Source: Flavisphingomonas formosensis (lineage in GTDB: Bacteria; Pseudomonadota; Alphaproteobacteria; Sphingomonadales; Sphingomonadaceae). From it: 64,000 nt of DNA. Positions within the stretch are counted from its first letter, which is position 1; every line of letters begins with the position of its first letter. Positions 41,906 to 50,373 of the stretch are shown piece after piece. The notes under the pieces were generated by a model. The model was not told where the DNA came from. It ran no database searches and saw only the letters and a program-made list of their open reading frames with translations. The stretch is taken from positions 1-64,000 of the forward strand of contig NZ_WRPK01000007.1 in assembly GCF_009755815.1 (NCBI RefSeq). Reading direction: 5' to 3'. A program made the position numbers and the translations under genes.

Positions 41906-42245
41906 CAGTTTGTGACCACGGACAACCGACATGCCCACCTGCCGCGCTACGGCCCATAGCTGGTACGTCCCCAGCCCCACGTCAGGCACGGCGCGCCCCT
42001 TCTCCCCGCTGATCGCGCAGAGCGCCGGAGACCCGCTTTGTCACGAGCTTGAGCAGCTCGCCATCCCTGGCGAGGCCGCGTTGCGGGATCGCCTCCGCAT
42101 ATCAACGCATACACAATCGCAGGACGAATCGGAACAGCATTGCGGTTTCCGGATTCGGTGGCGGGAGCCGGCCGGCCGAGGTATGATGCACCAGCCCGGA
42201 AAATGCCTCAAAATGGCATAGGGGTACATGTCGGGGTAAGCGCGA
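41906..42245. other. Stretch without a convincing gene
   Basis: 340 bases between the toxin-antitoxin terminator and the IS3 remnant. An open frame at 41931-42221 has no ribosome binding site, no recognisable domain and poor codon use. I see nothing else. Confidence 0.5.
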
Positions 42246-42545
42246 TCATCCTATTTGTCGAAATCCCAGAAATCCGCCATTCCTGAGCCTCCTTGTGATG
42301 GGCTCCCTCTCCGCCAAACAGTCCCATAACATCCTGTTTATAGGGAAAATATGGAGGCTTTGGTCGAGGCCGCCCGCTAGCGCCGTTATCCGTGAGGCAT
42401 TGACGGTGACCCTCTGGTTCGAACAGCAGCGATTAGAGCCCGGTGGCATTGCTTGAGTAGTTTGGCGGTGAAGGACGCTGGGTCTCGTATCCAAGGCCGC
42501 GCGCGGGCGCTCTGGGTTGTAGTCGTCCACCCATGTGGCGATCAC
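42246..42545 (-). pseudogene. IS3-family transposase, C-terminal remnant
   Basis: On the minus strand 'MIATWVDDYNPERPRAALDTRPSVLHRQTTQ' is the end of an IS3-type rve integrase domain (usually 'YN..RPHsALg..tPa.f'). The rest, with 'SNQRVTVNASRITALAGG', is a scrambled C-terminal tail. The catalytic DDE residues are not in the fragment and there is no full gene, so this is a decayed copy. Confidence 0.6.
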
Positions 42546-42556
42546 GACGCGGGCGC

Positions 42557-42811
42557 TATTCGCGACGCCCCCCGCAAAACATCATAACAGACTGCCGCGT
42601 CGTCGATGGCGACACGCTGCGCTGCGGGCGTGAGAGGATCCATTTGTGCGGCATCGACGCACCGGGCCTTCCGGGGCAGTGTCGGCCGAGCCGCGATTGT
42701 GCGCCGGGAGGCCCATTCGCCTCGACTGGCGCCTGCGCGCCGCGACCGGCGACGCGGATCCGCCACATCGAGCGGAATCGCTATGGCCGAACGGTCGCAG
42801 CCGCTCATTAA
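42557..42811 (+). pseudogene. Thermonuclease-like (SNase) fragment
   Basis: 'ITDCRVVDGDTLRCGRERIHLCGIDAPGLPGQC' is the active-site region of secreted thermonucleases (Asp-Gly-Asp-Thr and the Ile-Asp-Ala-Pro motif). It is followed by an out-of-frame region with 'RYGRTVA', then decay. The gene lacks a credible start and the C-terminal half is broken. It lies directly beside the IS3 remnant. Confidence 0.6.
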
Positions 42812-42890
42812 TCTAGCGCGACTGCTCTGGATCAATCGGAAAAGAATCGCATCGTTCGGGGCGAAATAGCTGCCAGGACGTTTAGCCAAG

Positions 42891-45182
42891 ATGGCTGGCC
42901 AAGAAGAATTTGCGAGGCGCCAGCGCGTCCTCTCCGAATTCGGCGATTTCGTGCTCGACGGCGATGATCTCGATGAGATCCTCAACGAGGCTTGCCGGCT
43001 GATCGCCAGGGCACTGGACGTCGATCTGGCTAAGGTGGTCGAGATCGAGCGGCATACGGGGATGGGTTTCATTCGCGCTGGCGTGGGATGGAGCCCAGGG
43101 ATCGTCGGGCAGGAGCGTATCAGCCTCTCGGAGCGATCGTCGGAAGCATATGCGATCGAAAAAACCGAGCCTGTGATCACGAACGATATCCGGCACGAGG
43201 AACGCTTCGAGTTTCCGCGCTTCCTGGTCGATCATGGCGTCGTCGCGATGGTGAACGTGCCGATCCTTCTGCCGGGCCGCGTGCCCTTCGGCGTGCTGCA
43301 GGTGGACGCCCGTAGCCCCCAGAAGTTCGATCAGGAGGATATCGAGTTTCTCAAGACCTATTCGATGGTGCTCGGCCCGGTGATCGATCGCTGGAAGACG
43401 GCCGCGGCCCTGAAGGAAACCGACGAACGGCTGCGCCTCATCGTGGATAATGCCAGGGCCTATGTCCTGGTGGTCAGCAATGCGGACGATCGGATCACCG
43501 ACTGGCTCGGCGGATCGGAAGATATCCTTGGCTGGTCGTCGTCCGAGGCGATGGGTGTGACGACCGACATGATCTTCACGCCGGAGGATCGCGCGACAGG
43601 CGTGCCCGATCGGGAGCTTTCCGGCGCGCGCGAGCGAGGAACCTTCCCCAATGTTCGCTGGCACCAGCGGAAAGATGGGACGCGGGTCTTTCTCGATGGG
43701 CAGACGATCGCTCTCAAGGATAAGGCGGGAAGCCTTCGTGGTTATCTGAAGATCGGCCAGGACGTCACCGAACGGGTGCGCACGGAAGCGGTGCTGCGTG
43801 AAAGCGAGGAGCGACTCCGCCAGTTCGGTGAGGCCTCCCGTGACATTCTGTGGATGCGGGATGCCGAAACGCTCCAGTGGCGGTATCTGACGCCCGCTTT
43901 CGAGGCGGTGTACGGGATGGGCCGCGACGAGGCTTTGACCGGCGACAATTTCCGTACCTGGCTCGATCTCATCCTGCCCGAAGATCGCGAACATGCGGGG
44001 CGGGCGACCTACCGCGTCCGCGAAGGTGAGCAGGTCACATTCGATTACCGGATAAGGCGGCCAATCGACGGTACGATCCGCTGGCTGCGCGACACCGATT
44101 TCCCGATAACCGACGCGAGCGGCAAGGTCGTTCTCATCGCTGGCGTCGGGCATGATCTGACGGAGCTGCGAGAGGCCGAGCTGCGCCTCCAGGTGTTGAT
44201 GGAGGGTATCCCTCAGCTCGTATGGCGAGCGGTCGGAAAAGGCGATTGGACCTGGTCCAGCCCCCAATGGAGCGAACATACCGGGCTCGCAGCTGAGTAC
44301 AGCGTGGGGTGGGGATGGCTCGAAGCGTTCCATCCCGATGATCGTGATGCTGCGCGCCACGCCTGGGAGGTAGCATCGGAGCGTCGCAGCTTTGAGATAG
44401 AGGCCCGCATCTGCCACGCCGCGACCCGCGAATATCGATGGTTTCAGACCCGTGCGGCGCCCGTGCTCGACGATCGCGGCACCATTGCCGAATGGCTTGG
44501 GACGTCGACCGACATTCATGACATTCGCGAGCTGCAGGAGCGCCAGCGGGTGCTGGTCGCCGAACTCCAGCACCGCACACGCAACATGATGGGCGTAGTG
44601 CGCTCAATGTCCGACAAGACGGCGCGCGCCAGTGCCGATCTGCCCGATTTCCATGATCGCTTTCGCGACCGCCTGGACGCGCTGGCCCGCGTTCAAGGCC
44701 TCCTGTCACGCCTGAACGAGCATGATCGAGTGACCTTCGGCGAGTTGATCAAGACCGAACTGGCGGCATTGGATGGAGCTGCCGACCGGGTGAGTCTCGA
44801 TGGTCCGGAAGGCGTTCGGCTTCGCTCGTCGACGGTGCAGACGCTCGCGATGGCCCTCCATGAACTGGCGACCAACGCAGTGAAATATGGCGCGCTCGGG
44901 CAGCCGAATGGCAGATTGCGGATAGAGTGGCGGCTGGAGCAGCGGAACGGCGCGGCCGATAGCCCATGGCTCCATATCGACTGGCGCGAGAGCGGTGTCA
45001 CGATGCCGAGCGCCGGTTCAACGCCGAGAGGCGGAGGCCAGGGCCGCGAGTTGATCGAGCGCGCCCTGCCGTATCAGCTCAAGGCGCGAACCACGTTCGA
45101 ACTGGGCCAGGACGGTGCCCATTGCACCATATCGCTTCCGGTATCTGCAACCCGAAACGTGGAGGAGGAAGAGCATGGCTGA
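42891..45182 (+). CDS. HWE-family histidine kinase with GAF and three PAS domains, 763 aa
   Basis: Order of domains: GAF-like sensor (about residues 10-165), three PAS domains (about 180-300, 305-425, 425-550) and a C-terminal HWE kinase. The phosphoacceptor histidine lies in 'ELQHRTRNMMGVV' and the ATP-binding region has 'ALHELATNAVKYGAL', 'WRESGV' and 'GQGRELIERALPY'. Such soluble kinases sense light, redox or other small-molecule signals and are common in alphaproteobacterial stress circuits. There is no transmembrane segment. The response regulator gene overlaps its end. Confidence 0.9.
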   Translation: MAGQEEFARRQRVLSEFGDFVLDGDDLDEILNEACRLIARALDVDLAKVVEIERHTGMGFIRAGVGWSPGIVGQERISLSERSSEAYAIEKTEPVITNDIRHEERFEFPRFLVDHGVVAMVNVPILLPGRVPFGVLQVDARSPQKFDQEDIEFLKTYSMVLGPVIDRWKTAAALKETDERLRLIVDNARAYVLVVSNADDRITDWLGGSEDILGWSSSEAMGVTTDMIFTPEDRATGVPDRELSGARERGTFPNVRWHQRKDGTRVFLDGQTIALKDKAGSLRGYLKIGQDVTERVRTEAVLRESEERLRQFGEASRDILWMRDAETLQWRYLTPAFEAVYGMGRDEALTGDNFRTWLDLILPEDREHAGRATYRVREGEQVTFDYRIRRPIDGTIRWLRDTDFPITDASGKVVLIAGVGHDLTELREAELRLQVLMEGIPQLVWRAVGKGDWTWSSPQWSEHTGLAAEYSVGWGWLEAFHPDDRDAARHAWEVASERRSFEIEARICHAATREYRWFQTRAAPVLDDRGTIAEWLGTSTDIHDIRELQERQRVLVAELQHRTRNMMGVVRSMSDKTARASADLPDFHDRFRDRLDALARVQGLLSRLNEHDRVTFGELIKTELAALDGAADRVSLDGPEGVRLRSSTVQTLAMALHELATNAVKYGALGQPNGRLRIEWRLEQRNGAADSPWLHIDWRESGVTMPSAGSTPRGGGQGRELIERALPYQLKARTTFELGQDGAHCTISLPVSATRNVEEEEHG

Positions 45183-45546
45183 TCCTGCGCTACGGGGCTG
45201 CCGCGTGCTCGTCGTGGAAGATGAGTATATGCTTGCCGTCGAGCTTGCGATCGAGCTCGAGGACGTTGGCGCCATTGTTGTTGGGCCCGTCGGCGACCTT
45301 GTCGACGCGATGGCGTTGATCCAGCGTGAGCAGCGGATCGATGCTGCGATCCTCGATGTCAATCTTGGCGGCGAGATGGTTTTCCCAGCCGCGGACCTGT
45401 TGATCGAACGCGGTGTCCCCGTGGTGTTGACGACCGGCTACGACAAGTCTGCCCTCCCCAGCCGCTTCAGTGGCGTGGCACTTTGCGAGAAACCCGTGGG
45501 CACGAGGCGATTGATCAACATGGTCGATCATGTGCTAAGCCTCTAG
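45175..45546 (+). CDS. Single-domain response regulator (FATGUY-like), 123 aa
   Basis: MADPALRGCRVLVVEDEYML has the acidic pocket 'VVEDE', the phosphoacceptor in 'AAILDVNLGG' and the switch motif 'PVVLTTGYDKSALPSRF', close to the FATGUY family, plus the 'CEKPVGT' lysine. There is no output domain. GGAGGAGGA precedes the ATG, which overlaps the kinase gene by eight bases. The pair forms a kinase-receiver module feeding a phosphorelay elsewhere. Confidence 0.88.
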   Translation: MADPALRGCRVLVVEDEYMLAVELAIELEDVGAIVVGPVGDLVDAMALIQREQRIDAAILDVNLGGEMVFPAADLLIERGVPVVLTTGYDKSALPSRFSGVALCEKPVGTRRLINMVDHVLSL

Positions 45547-45594
45547 TTGAGTGGGATTACATACGTGACCCGCCGGCAGCTCTACGCCGTGTCA

Positions 45595-45850
45595 ATTGCC
45601 GGTCGACACTTGGAAATCGAAAGCATCAAGCACAAGGCGCTTCGCAAACTCGTCGAGAAGGGCGGCGCCAAGGGCTTGATCGAGGCCGCGCCTGATCGAC
45701 ATGATCGCTTTCATCGTCGCGGCGGCCGGGCGCGATGGACTCGGCACGCCGCCGAACTTCGGTTTCCATCCGCTCACCGGGGACCGCAAGGGCATGTTGC
45801 GGATGGTTGCCGGCCAACAGGCCCGCAACCTCGGCGTTTGCTTGGCAGGG
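45595..45850 (+). pseudogene. higB: HigB/RelE-type toxin remnant
   Basis: 'LEIESIKHKALRKLVEKGGAKGLIEA' in one frame and 'MIAFIVAAAGRDGLGTPPNFGFHPLTGDRKG' in another together are a HigB-family plasmid maintenance toxin. A frameshift near 45695 splits them and the C-terminal strand-rich end ('GNWRLTF' region) is lost or unrecognisable. No antitoxin gene follows; the left half of the dispersed repeat lies immediately after it. Confidence 0.65.
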
Positions 45851-45874
45851 GAGAAATTGACCCGTGGATTCCCT

Positions 45875-45891
45875 GTCCGCTACTGGGGCGA
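45875..45891 (+). repeat. Left half of the dispersed repeat
   Basis: GTCCGCTACTGGGGCGA. The nearest right half on the same strand is at 47103-47135, on the far side of the GNAT and VOC genes. Confidence 0.5.
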
Positions 45892-46019
45892 CCCATCGTT
45901 TCGATCAGCGACCCCGTGGCCGGCTCCGAACGCTTAAACTGGTGAAGAATCGTTCTGGCGGATCCCGACAGGCAGACGCCGATAGCTGCCGTCGCGAAAA
46001 GGATGGTCAATTGGGAAAG

Positions 46020-46472
46020 CTACACGACCGCCTTAACCATGTGGATCAGAACGCCCCCATTAAGGGCTTCCTCCCGCTCGATCTCATATCCGAGCGAGGC
46101 GTAGAGATGTAAGTTCTCTTCAAACCTCTGGTTCGTGTAGAGACGAACCGTGGTCAGTCCGGCCGCACGCGCCAGTTGCTCGGCATAAGTGACCATCTTT
46201 CGACCGTAGCCGCGTTTTTGAAAGCTCGGATCGACGGCCACATTCTCTATCAGCACGTCATCGTCGCGTTCGATGGTTTCGACAAGGGCTGCCAGCTCTT
46301 CTCCGACAAACAGGAGGTCGGCGCGATGATCCCGGATATGCGCGGCATGATCCGCCCTCATCGGTAGCGGCTCGCGACCGATGAGCGGAATCCATTTGGA
46401 ATAGGCCAATCTGGTGAGAGCAGTAACAGCCGCAGCATCATCGAGGGTGGCTAATCGGATTATCTCGCTCAT
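46020..46472 (-). CDS. GNAT-family N-acetyltransferase, 150 aa
   Basis: 'MSEIIRLATLDDAAAVTALTRLAYSKW' is the beta1-alpha1 start and 'ENVAVDPSFQKRGYGRKMVTYAEQLARAAG' contains the acetyl-CoA-binding Q/R-x-x-G-x-G/A loop. 'TVRLYTNQRFEENLHLYASLGYEI' completes the fold. Substrate is unknown: drugs, amino acids or protein N-termini are all possible. Stands alone; no operon partner. Confidence 0.88.
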   Translation of the reverse strand: MSEIIRLATLDDAAAVTALTRLAYSKWIPLIGREPLPMRADHAAHIRDHRADLLFVGEELAALVETIERDDDVLIENVAVDPSFQKRGYGRKMVTYAEQLARAAGLTTVRLYTNQRFEENLHLYASLGYEIEREEALNGGVLIHMVKAVV

Positions 46473-46630
46473 GCGCTAACTATGACGGGTTGCGCGCAGG
46501 ATCGAAAGGGCAACGGCTTCCCATAAACGATCGGGAAACGGGATGGCAGTAGCGGTTCGTTCAAGATTCATTGCGGGCACACGCCTGACCGTCATAAAAC
46601 GCCCCATTCATATTTTCAGGTACGAGAAAG

Positions 46631-47017
46631 ATGCTGTCGCATGTAACTGTTGGCGTCAAAGATGTTGAGCAAGCTCGTCGCTTTTACGGTCCGATTTTAA
46701 AGGCGCTTGGTCTAAAGCCGAGATTTGCCGACGCCCATTGGGCCGGGTGGCAACCATCCCTTGGCGACCGGCCGTTATTCATTGTGACCCGGCCGTTCGA
46801 TGGTGAGGAAGCTACTGTCGGCAATGGTCAGATGATCGCTCTGATGGCGGACAAACGCGCCACGGTCGATCAATGCTACGCTTTGGCGCTTCAGTTAGGT
46901 GGAACTGACGCGGGGCAGCCCGACGTTCGCCCGCACTACCATCCTAATTACTACGGTGCCTATTTTCGCGATCCCGATGGGAATAAGCTCTGTGTTTGCT
47001 GCCATCTGCCTGAATGA
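46631..47017 (+). CDS. VOC-family (glyoxalase / bleomycin-resistance fold) protein, 128 aa
   Basis: MLSHVTVGVKDVEQARRFYG is the typical start (metal-binding His-4), and 'HYHPNYYGAYFRDPDGNKLCVCCH' the end of the second beta-alpha-beta repeat with the 'DPDGN' motif. A single VOC unit normally forms a dimer. Substrate unknown; many such enzymes detoxify electrophiles or bind metals. Confidence 0.85.
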   Translation: MLSHVTVGVKDVEQARRFYGPILKALGLKPRFADAHWAGWQPSLGDRPLFIVTRPFDGEEATVGNGQMIALMADKRATVDQCYALALQLGGTDAGQPDVRPHYHPNYYGAYFRDPDGNKLCVCCHLPE

Positions 47018-47102
47018 CCGTCTCGTAAGGGATCGATAAACGAGAATGCCAACGGCGTCCCGGAACCCGTCGCGCGCGCGATAATGAGAAGGTCGGCATC
47101 AG

Positions 47103-47135
47103 CCGGAACGGCGATAGTTGGTGGGAAGCGGACTG
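47103..47135 (+). repeat. Degenerate right half of the dispersed repeat
   Basis: CCGGAACGGCGATAGTTGGT followed by GGGAAGCGGAC. It begins right at the 3' end of the shortened J gene, so the break in J may be linked to it. Confidence 0.45.
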
Positions 47136-47139
47136 TCGG

Positions 47140-47778
47140 TCACGGTGACGTCGCCGGCCAGGCAATGGCATCGATGGTGGCGCGCACTGCGGCGACCTGT
47201 TCTTCGGTGCCGCCGGCGGCCTGGAAGGAGGCGACCAGCGTGTCGATGAAAGCGCCCCGGCTCGGGCTGGTCGCGCTCGCATCGGCGATATCGATGCGTG
47301 CGCTCTTGGCGTGATAGACATAGGCGGCCTCGGGCCCGGCGACGGACAGCGCCTCGACCGACAGCAGGATCCGCTGGCGGAAGCTGTCATCGTCCTCGTA
47401 GACGGTCACAGCGCTATCGGACGCCGGCGTGACGACCAGGCGCTCGACGTTGAACAGAGCGCCGAGATGATCGAGGTTGCTCTTCTGCGCATAGGCGAGC
47501 AGCAGCTGCCGCGCGCGGTCGTTGAAATCGGCGCGCAGCAGCAGCTCGCGATAGGCGAAATCCTCGATCAGCTTGACGACGGGATCGGACTCGACGGTCG
47601 CATCGAAGGGGGCGAGGCCCGCGGCGGTGGTGAGCGCCACCATCTTCGCCACCAGCTGGGCGCGGATATCCTCATAGCCCATCTGCACGACAACGGTCGG
47701 CGCCGGCAGGCGCGACAGGTCTACGGTGGTGGGGCTGATCGACTTGAGGTCATCGGCCATGGGCGACTGTGTCGCCAT
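47140..47778 (-). CDS. J: Baseplate assembly protein J, P2-like, C-terminally shortened, 212 aa
   Basis: 'VVKLIEDFAYRELLLRADFNDRARQLLLAYAQKSNLDHLGALFNVERLVV' and 'DDDSFRQRILLSVEALSVAGPEAAYVYHAKSARIDIADASATSPSRG' are the N-terminal and central parts of P2 gpJ. P2 J is about 300 residues and here it ends at 212; the last 35 residues do not match the family. V, W, I and H, normally its neighbours, are absent. A start at 47760 (second Met) is possible. With a degenerate dispersed repeat at its end, the gene is probably inactive. Confidence 0.75.
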   Translation of the reverse strand: MATQSPMADDLKSISPTTVDLSRLPAPTVVVQMGYEDIRAQLVAKMVALTTAAGLAPFDATVESDPVVKLIEDFAYRELLLRADFNDRARQLLLAYAQKSNLDHLGALFNVERLVVTPASDSAVTVYEDDDSFRQRILLSVEALSVAGPEAAYVYHAKSARIDIADASATSPSRGAFIDTLVASFQAAGGTEEQVAAVRATIDAIAWPATSP

Positions 47779-47800
47779 GCACGCGGCGAGGCCGCAAAGG

Positions 47801-47835
47801 GGCGCTGTTGTAGGGCGCGGTCCAACAACAGCGCC
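47801..47835. promoter_or_regulatory. Late-promoter activator dyad upstream of J
   Basis: GGCGCTGTTGT-N13-ACAACAGCGCC. The same CTGTTGT-N13-ACAACAG dyad lies at 55582-55608 between O and P. P2-like late promoters carry an inverted TGT/ACA repeat bound by Ogr/Delta activators near -55. The P2 spacing I recall is about 12, so this would be a variant. Confidence 0.6.
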
Positions 47836-47946
47836 GGTGCGGCGGGCTGGCTATGCCGATGCAAACAGACCGTCAGGAATCGCCACTGGCGGACATTTGC
47901 GCAATGCGTATTCTCGAGAGCAGGGTGACTCCTGATAGGGTGGTAA

Positions 47947-48330
47947 GTGCAGTCTGAAGGAGAACTTAAGAGGGCTCTCCAGGCGATGTGGGTATCCTAT
48001 AACGAGGCGCTTTCTCGCGAGGATCCTGAACAGGAACTCGATGCATTGATCAACCAATTGGACGAGCTGGTTCCACATGCGAACGTGAGCGACTTGCTGT
48101 TCTGGGGAGAGCGGGAGAAAACCCCGGACGAAGTTTTCGATGAAGCAATACGCAGAGAGTTGATTTGGCGTCATGAGGGTGAGTTGGCGCTCCTCATCCA
48201 TATAGAAACACTTTTGACGGCAGCTTTGACGAATCCGGATCTCAGTTACCCATGCAGGCAATATACGGAGAGCGAACTCCCGCAAGTGCACCAACAGATT
48301 GCGGAGCTATCACCTAACATGGTCCAGTAA
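47947..48330 (+). CDS. Hypothetical protein in the moron position between S and J, 127 aa
   Basis: GTG start after AGGGTGG. 'MQSEGELKRALQAMWVSYNEALSREDPEQELDALINQLDELV' is a helical N-terminus, followed by a short helical region with 'WRHEGELALLIHIETLL'. Not recognised; the all-helical acidic form resembles small immunity or antitoxin proteins. It points opposite to the phage genes. Confidence 0.5.
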   Translation: MQSEGELKRALQAMWVSYNEALSREDPEQELDALINQLDELVPHANVSDLLFWGEREKTPDEVFDEAIRRELIWRHEGELALLIHIETLLTAALTNPDLSYPCRQYTESELPQVHQQIAELSPNMVQ

Positions 48331-48428
48331 AGGCGACTCCGTAAGTTAAGCTGCGTTCGGCGAGGAATATGGGGGCGGCCTCCTCCGCTCCAGTTACGGA
48401 TACAAAGGCGGCAAGGTAATTTTCGCCA

Positions 48429-48782
48429 ATGGATAAGTCCAATTCGGCCGCGATGAATGCTTGGCTCGGCATATTGTGCGGGGCCGGAATTGGCACCCTC
48501 ATGATGGGTCCGGCGATCTTTGCAGCAATCATGTCAGGTGGCGCTGGCCATGGCTCTTATATCGCGGCACGCGCGCTGTTTCCATTCTCCATGCTCCTCA
48601 CGCTGTTGGAGGGTTCGATCGGGCCAGTTTCTATAGCGGTGGGGCTGTTGCAGTTTCCTCTATACGGAGCACTGATCGGCTGGGCCGTGGCAATGCGGAC
48701 AACTCGGCCAGCCGTTTTGATATTTGTGCACCTGATTGCCGCCCTTGCCTGCTTTTCGGGCCTGCTTCCAAATTTTTCTTGA
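48429..48782 (+). CDS. Membrane protein of unknown function, 117 aa
   Basis: MDKSNSAAMNAWLGILCGAG begins a very hydrophobic protein with three predicted membrane passes at about residues 12-35, 48-78 and 94-113. No family recognised. Same strand as the gene before it, with a possible RBS AAGG. May act with it as a moron pair. Confidence 0.5.
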   Translation: MDKSNSAAMNAWLGILCGAGIGTLMMGPAIFAAIMSGGAGHGSYIAARALFPFSMLLTLLEGSIGPVSIAVGLLQFPLYGALIGWAVAMRTTRPAVLIFVHLIAALACFSGLLPNFS

Positions 48783-48786
48783 CGAG

Positions 48787-48825
48787 CGGACCGTCTGCTT
48801 TCCACCATTCCTTACCGTTCGGCAC
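48787..48825 (-). repeat. Dispersed repeat, right half, inverted
   Basis: The minus strand reads GCCGAACGGTAAGGAATGGT then GGAAAGCAGAC, matching the right end of the 618-701 copy. It ends the moron gene stretch. Confidence 0.55.
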
Positions 48826-48870
48826 TAGCCACCGAATCGCCAATGAAGACGGCTGGAAGCGCCGGGACCT

Positions 48871-49269
48871 TCAAAGATCGATTGGATTGGCATCATAGCG
48901 GTCAATTTGGGCGATGTGACCGCTGTCAATCCAGAAGTTTGTCAACACGGCACCATCATTGAGAGAGACAGCGTATCGTCCTGTTTTGCAGCCAGCGGCG
49001 ATGCTCGGGACGTCACGTAAGTTACCGCTATCCTTTGATTTGCCCAATCGTTCGAAATCGCACGACACGGACACAATGCCTCCAAGCTTCTTATCCCAGT
49101 CCCACGGAAGTTCTGTAACCGCTTGGCCCTTACAAATTGGGCGTCCCGAAACCTGAAAGCACTGAATGTCGGCCCCTTGAGCTCCCGCTCCTGCGATCAT
49201 TGTAGGAAGGACTGCGCCTCCGAGCCCACCCAACGCCAAAGCCGCCAGACCGACTATGAAAATTCGCAT
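48871..49269 (-). CDS. Secreted hypothetical protein, 132 aa
   Basis: MRIFIVGLAALALGGLGGAV is a signal peptide or N-terminal anchor followed by 'GAGAQGADIQCFQVSGRPICKGQ'. Mature part is a small beta-rich domain with four cysteines that could form two disulphides. Not a known family. The start at 49269 is set by GGAGG 13 bases upstream; the longer frame to 49605 is not supported. Confidence 0.5.
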   Translation of the reverse strand: MRIFIVGLAALALGGLGGAVLPTMIAGAGAQGADIQCFQVSGRPICKGQAVTELPWDWDKKLGGIVSVSCDFERLGKSKDSGNLRDVPSIAAGCKTGRYAVSLNDGAVLTNFWIDSGHIAQIDRYDANPIDL

Positions 49270-49361
49270 ACCACGCAGCCCCCCTCCGATGCGGACGGCA
49301 GCTTCATACCACTCTTCTCCGGAGCCTGCCTGTCGCAAATCCACCATTTTAAGACGTTGCG

Positions 49362-49877
49362 TCAGGCTACGCGTGGTGCAGCGTCGACCAGATTGAACAC
49401 TTCCTCGAGGATCCACGCACGATCCTCCTCGGTCAGCCCAAGCAGCTGCCGCACCGGATAAGTCACCTCTGGCGCGCCCGGTTCCTTCGACACCCTGTCG
49501 TGTAATCCGAGCTGGTGAACCGCCGCGATCCGCGCTGCCGTGCCCACGAACCCGATCCCGACCTGCTCGACCGTAGCCTCGACCTTCAGCCACGAAGCAC
49601 GCCATAGCTTGACGAACATCGCCCGCGCCTTCTCGCGCCGCTTGATCCGTCCGGCCTTGCCGCGCAGCGGCGCGCGATCGCGAGGGGCTGCCTCGCGCAG
49701 CTTGCGCGGCTCGAACGGGGATCCGTCCGGATTGACCTGGCCGGCGATGCGTTCGACGGTGCGGCGGCGCAGGCCCTGGCCGATCTTGCGGGCGATCGCG
49801 CGGCGCTTTACCGGCGCGAGCTGCTCGATGAGCGCGCCGATCGCCTGCTCGAGCGGCTGGAGATCGTCCGCTTCCAT
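49362..49877 (-). CDS. S: Tail completion protein, P2 gpS-like, 171 aa
   Basis: 'ARKIGQGLRRRTVERIAGQVNPDGSPFEPRKL' and 'MFVKLWRASWLKVEATVEQVGIGFVGTAARIAAVHQLGLHDRVSK' are the gpS/virion morphogenesis family patterns. Follows gpR in P2 order. Length is within the usual range. Confidence 0.85.
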   Translation of the reverse strand: MEADDLQPLEQAIGALIEQLAPVKRRAIARKIGQGLRRRTVERIAGQVNPDGSPFEPRKLREAAPRDRAPLRGKAGRIKRREKARAMFVKLWRASWLKVEATVEQVGIGFVGTAARIAAVHQLGLHDRVSKEPGAPEVTYPVRQLLGLTEEDRAWILEEVFNLVDAAPRVA

Positions 49878-49880
49878 CGA

Positions 49881-50373
49881 TCAGGGCAGCAGCTTCTCGC
49901 CGCCGATCCAGATCTCCCGCAACGACACATCGGGAACGGCGCCGGTGAGCAGCGGATCGAGCGGGGAAGGTTCAGCAAGGTGGACCATGTCATAGCCGCC
50001 ATCCCCCGCGCGGCTGCGCGCGTACCGCCTCGGTGAGCTCGAGGTCGATCGAGATGTCGATCGTGTGGTCGTCGATGATGTCGGCCTCGAACGGCAGCGC
50101 CTGGTCGCCGCTGGCATGGTTGAGCAGCAGCTCGGGCTGGTGGACCGTCAACCAGGCCAGGATGGGCAGGATCAGCCGGTCGGGATGATCGGTATAATCG
50201 AAGACCCGCAGGTTGAGCCGATAGCGATATTCCCAGACCGGCGGCTGCCCGGGTGGCGGGAAGCGCGCGGCGATGCGGCCCTTGTCGATGAACAGCTTGC
50301 AGCGCTCCGGATCGCGCACGAGATCCGGGAACACGGCGGCCAGCGCGGCGCGCAGGCTATCGGGCTTGATCAT
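49881..50373 (-). pseudogene. R: Tail completion protein R, P2-like, frameshifted
   Basis: The first part (50373 to about 50010) is gpR-like: 'MIKPDSLRAALAAVFPDLVRDPERCKLF', 'RYRLNLRVFDYTDHPDRLILPILAWL' and 'DIIDDHTIDISIDLELTEAVR'. It then runs into a premature stop 'RAQPRGGWRL'. The expected C-terminus 'GGYDMVHLAEPSPLDPLLTGAV..LREIWIGGEKLLP' is in another frame and ends at 49881. A single-base change in the CCCCC run at 50003-50007 would restore it, so a mutation or a sequencing error is likely. Confidence 0.7.

Noticed and set aside
41931-42221. Protein-coding gene of 96 codons
   Set aside because: No ribosome binding site, no domain and irregular composition; most likely chance.
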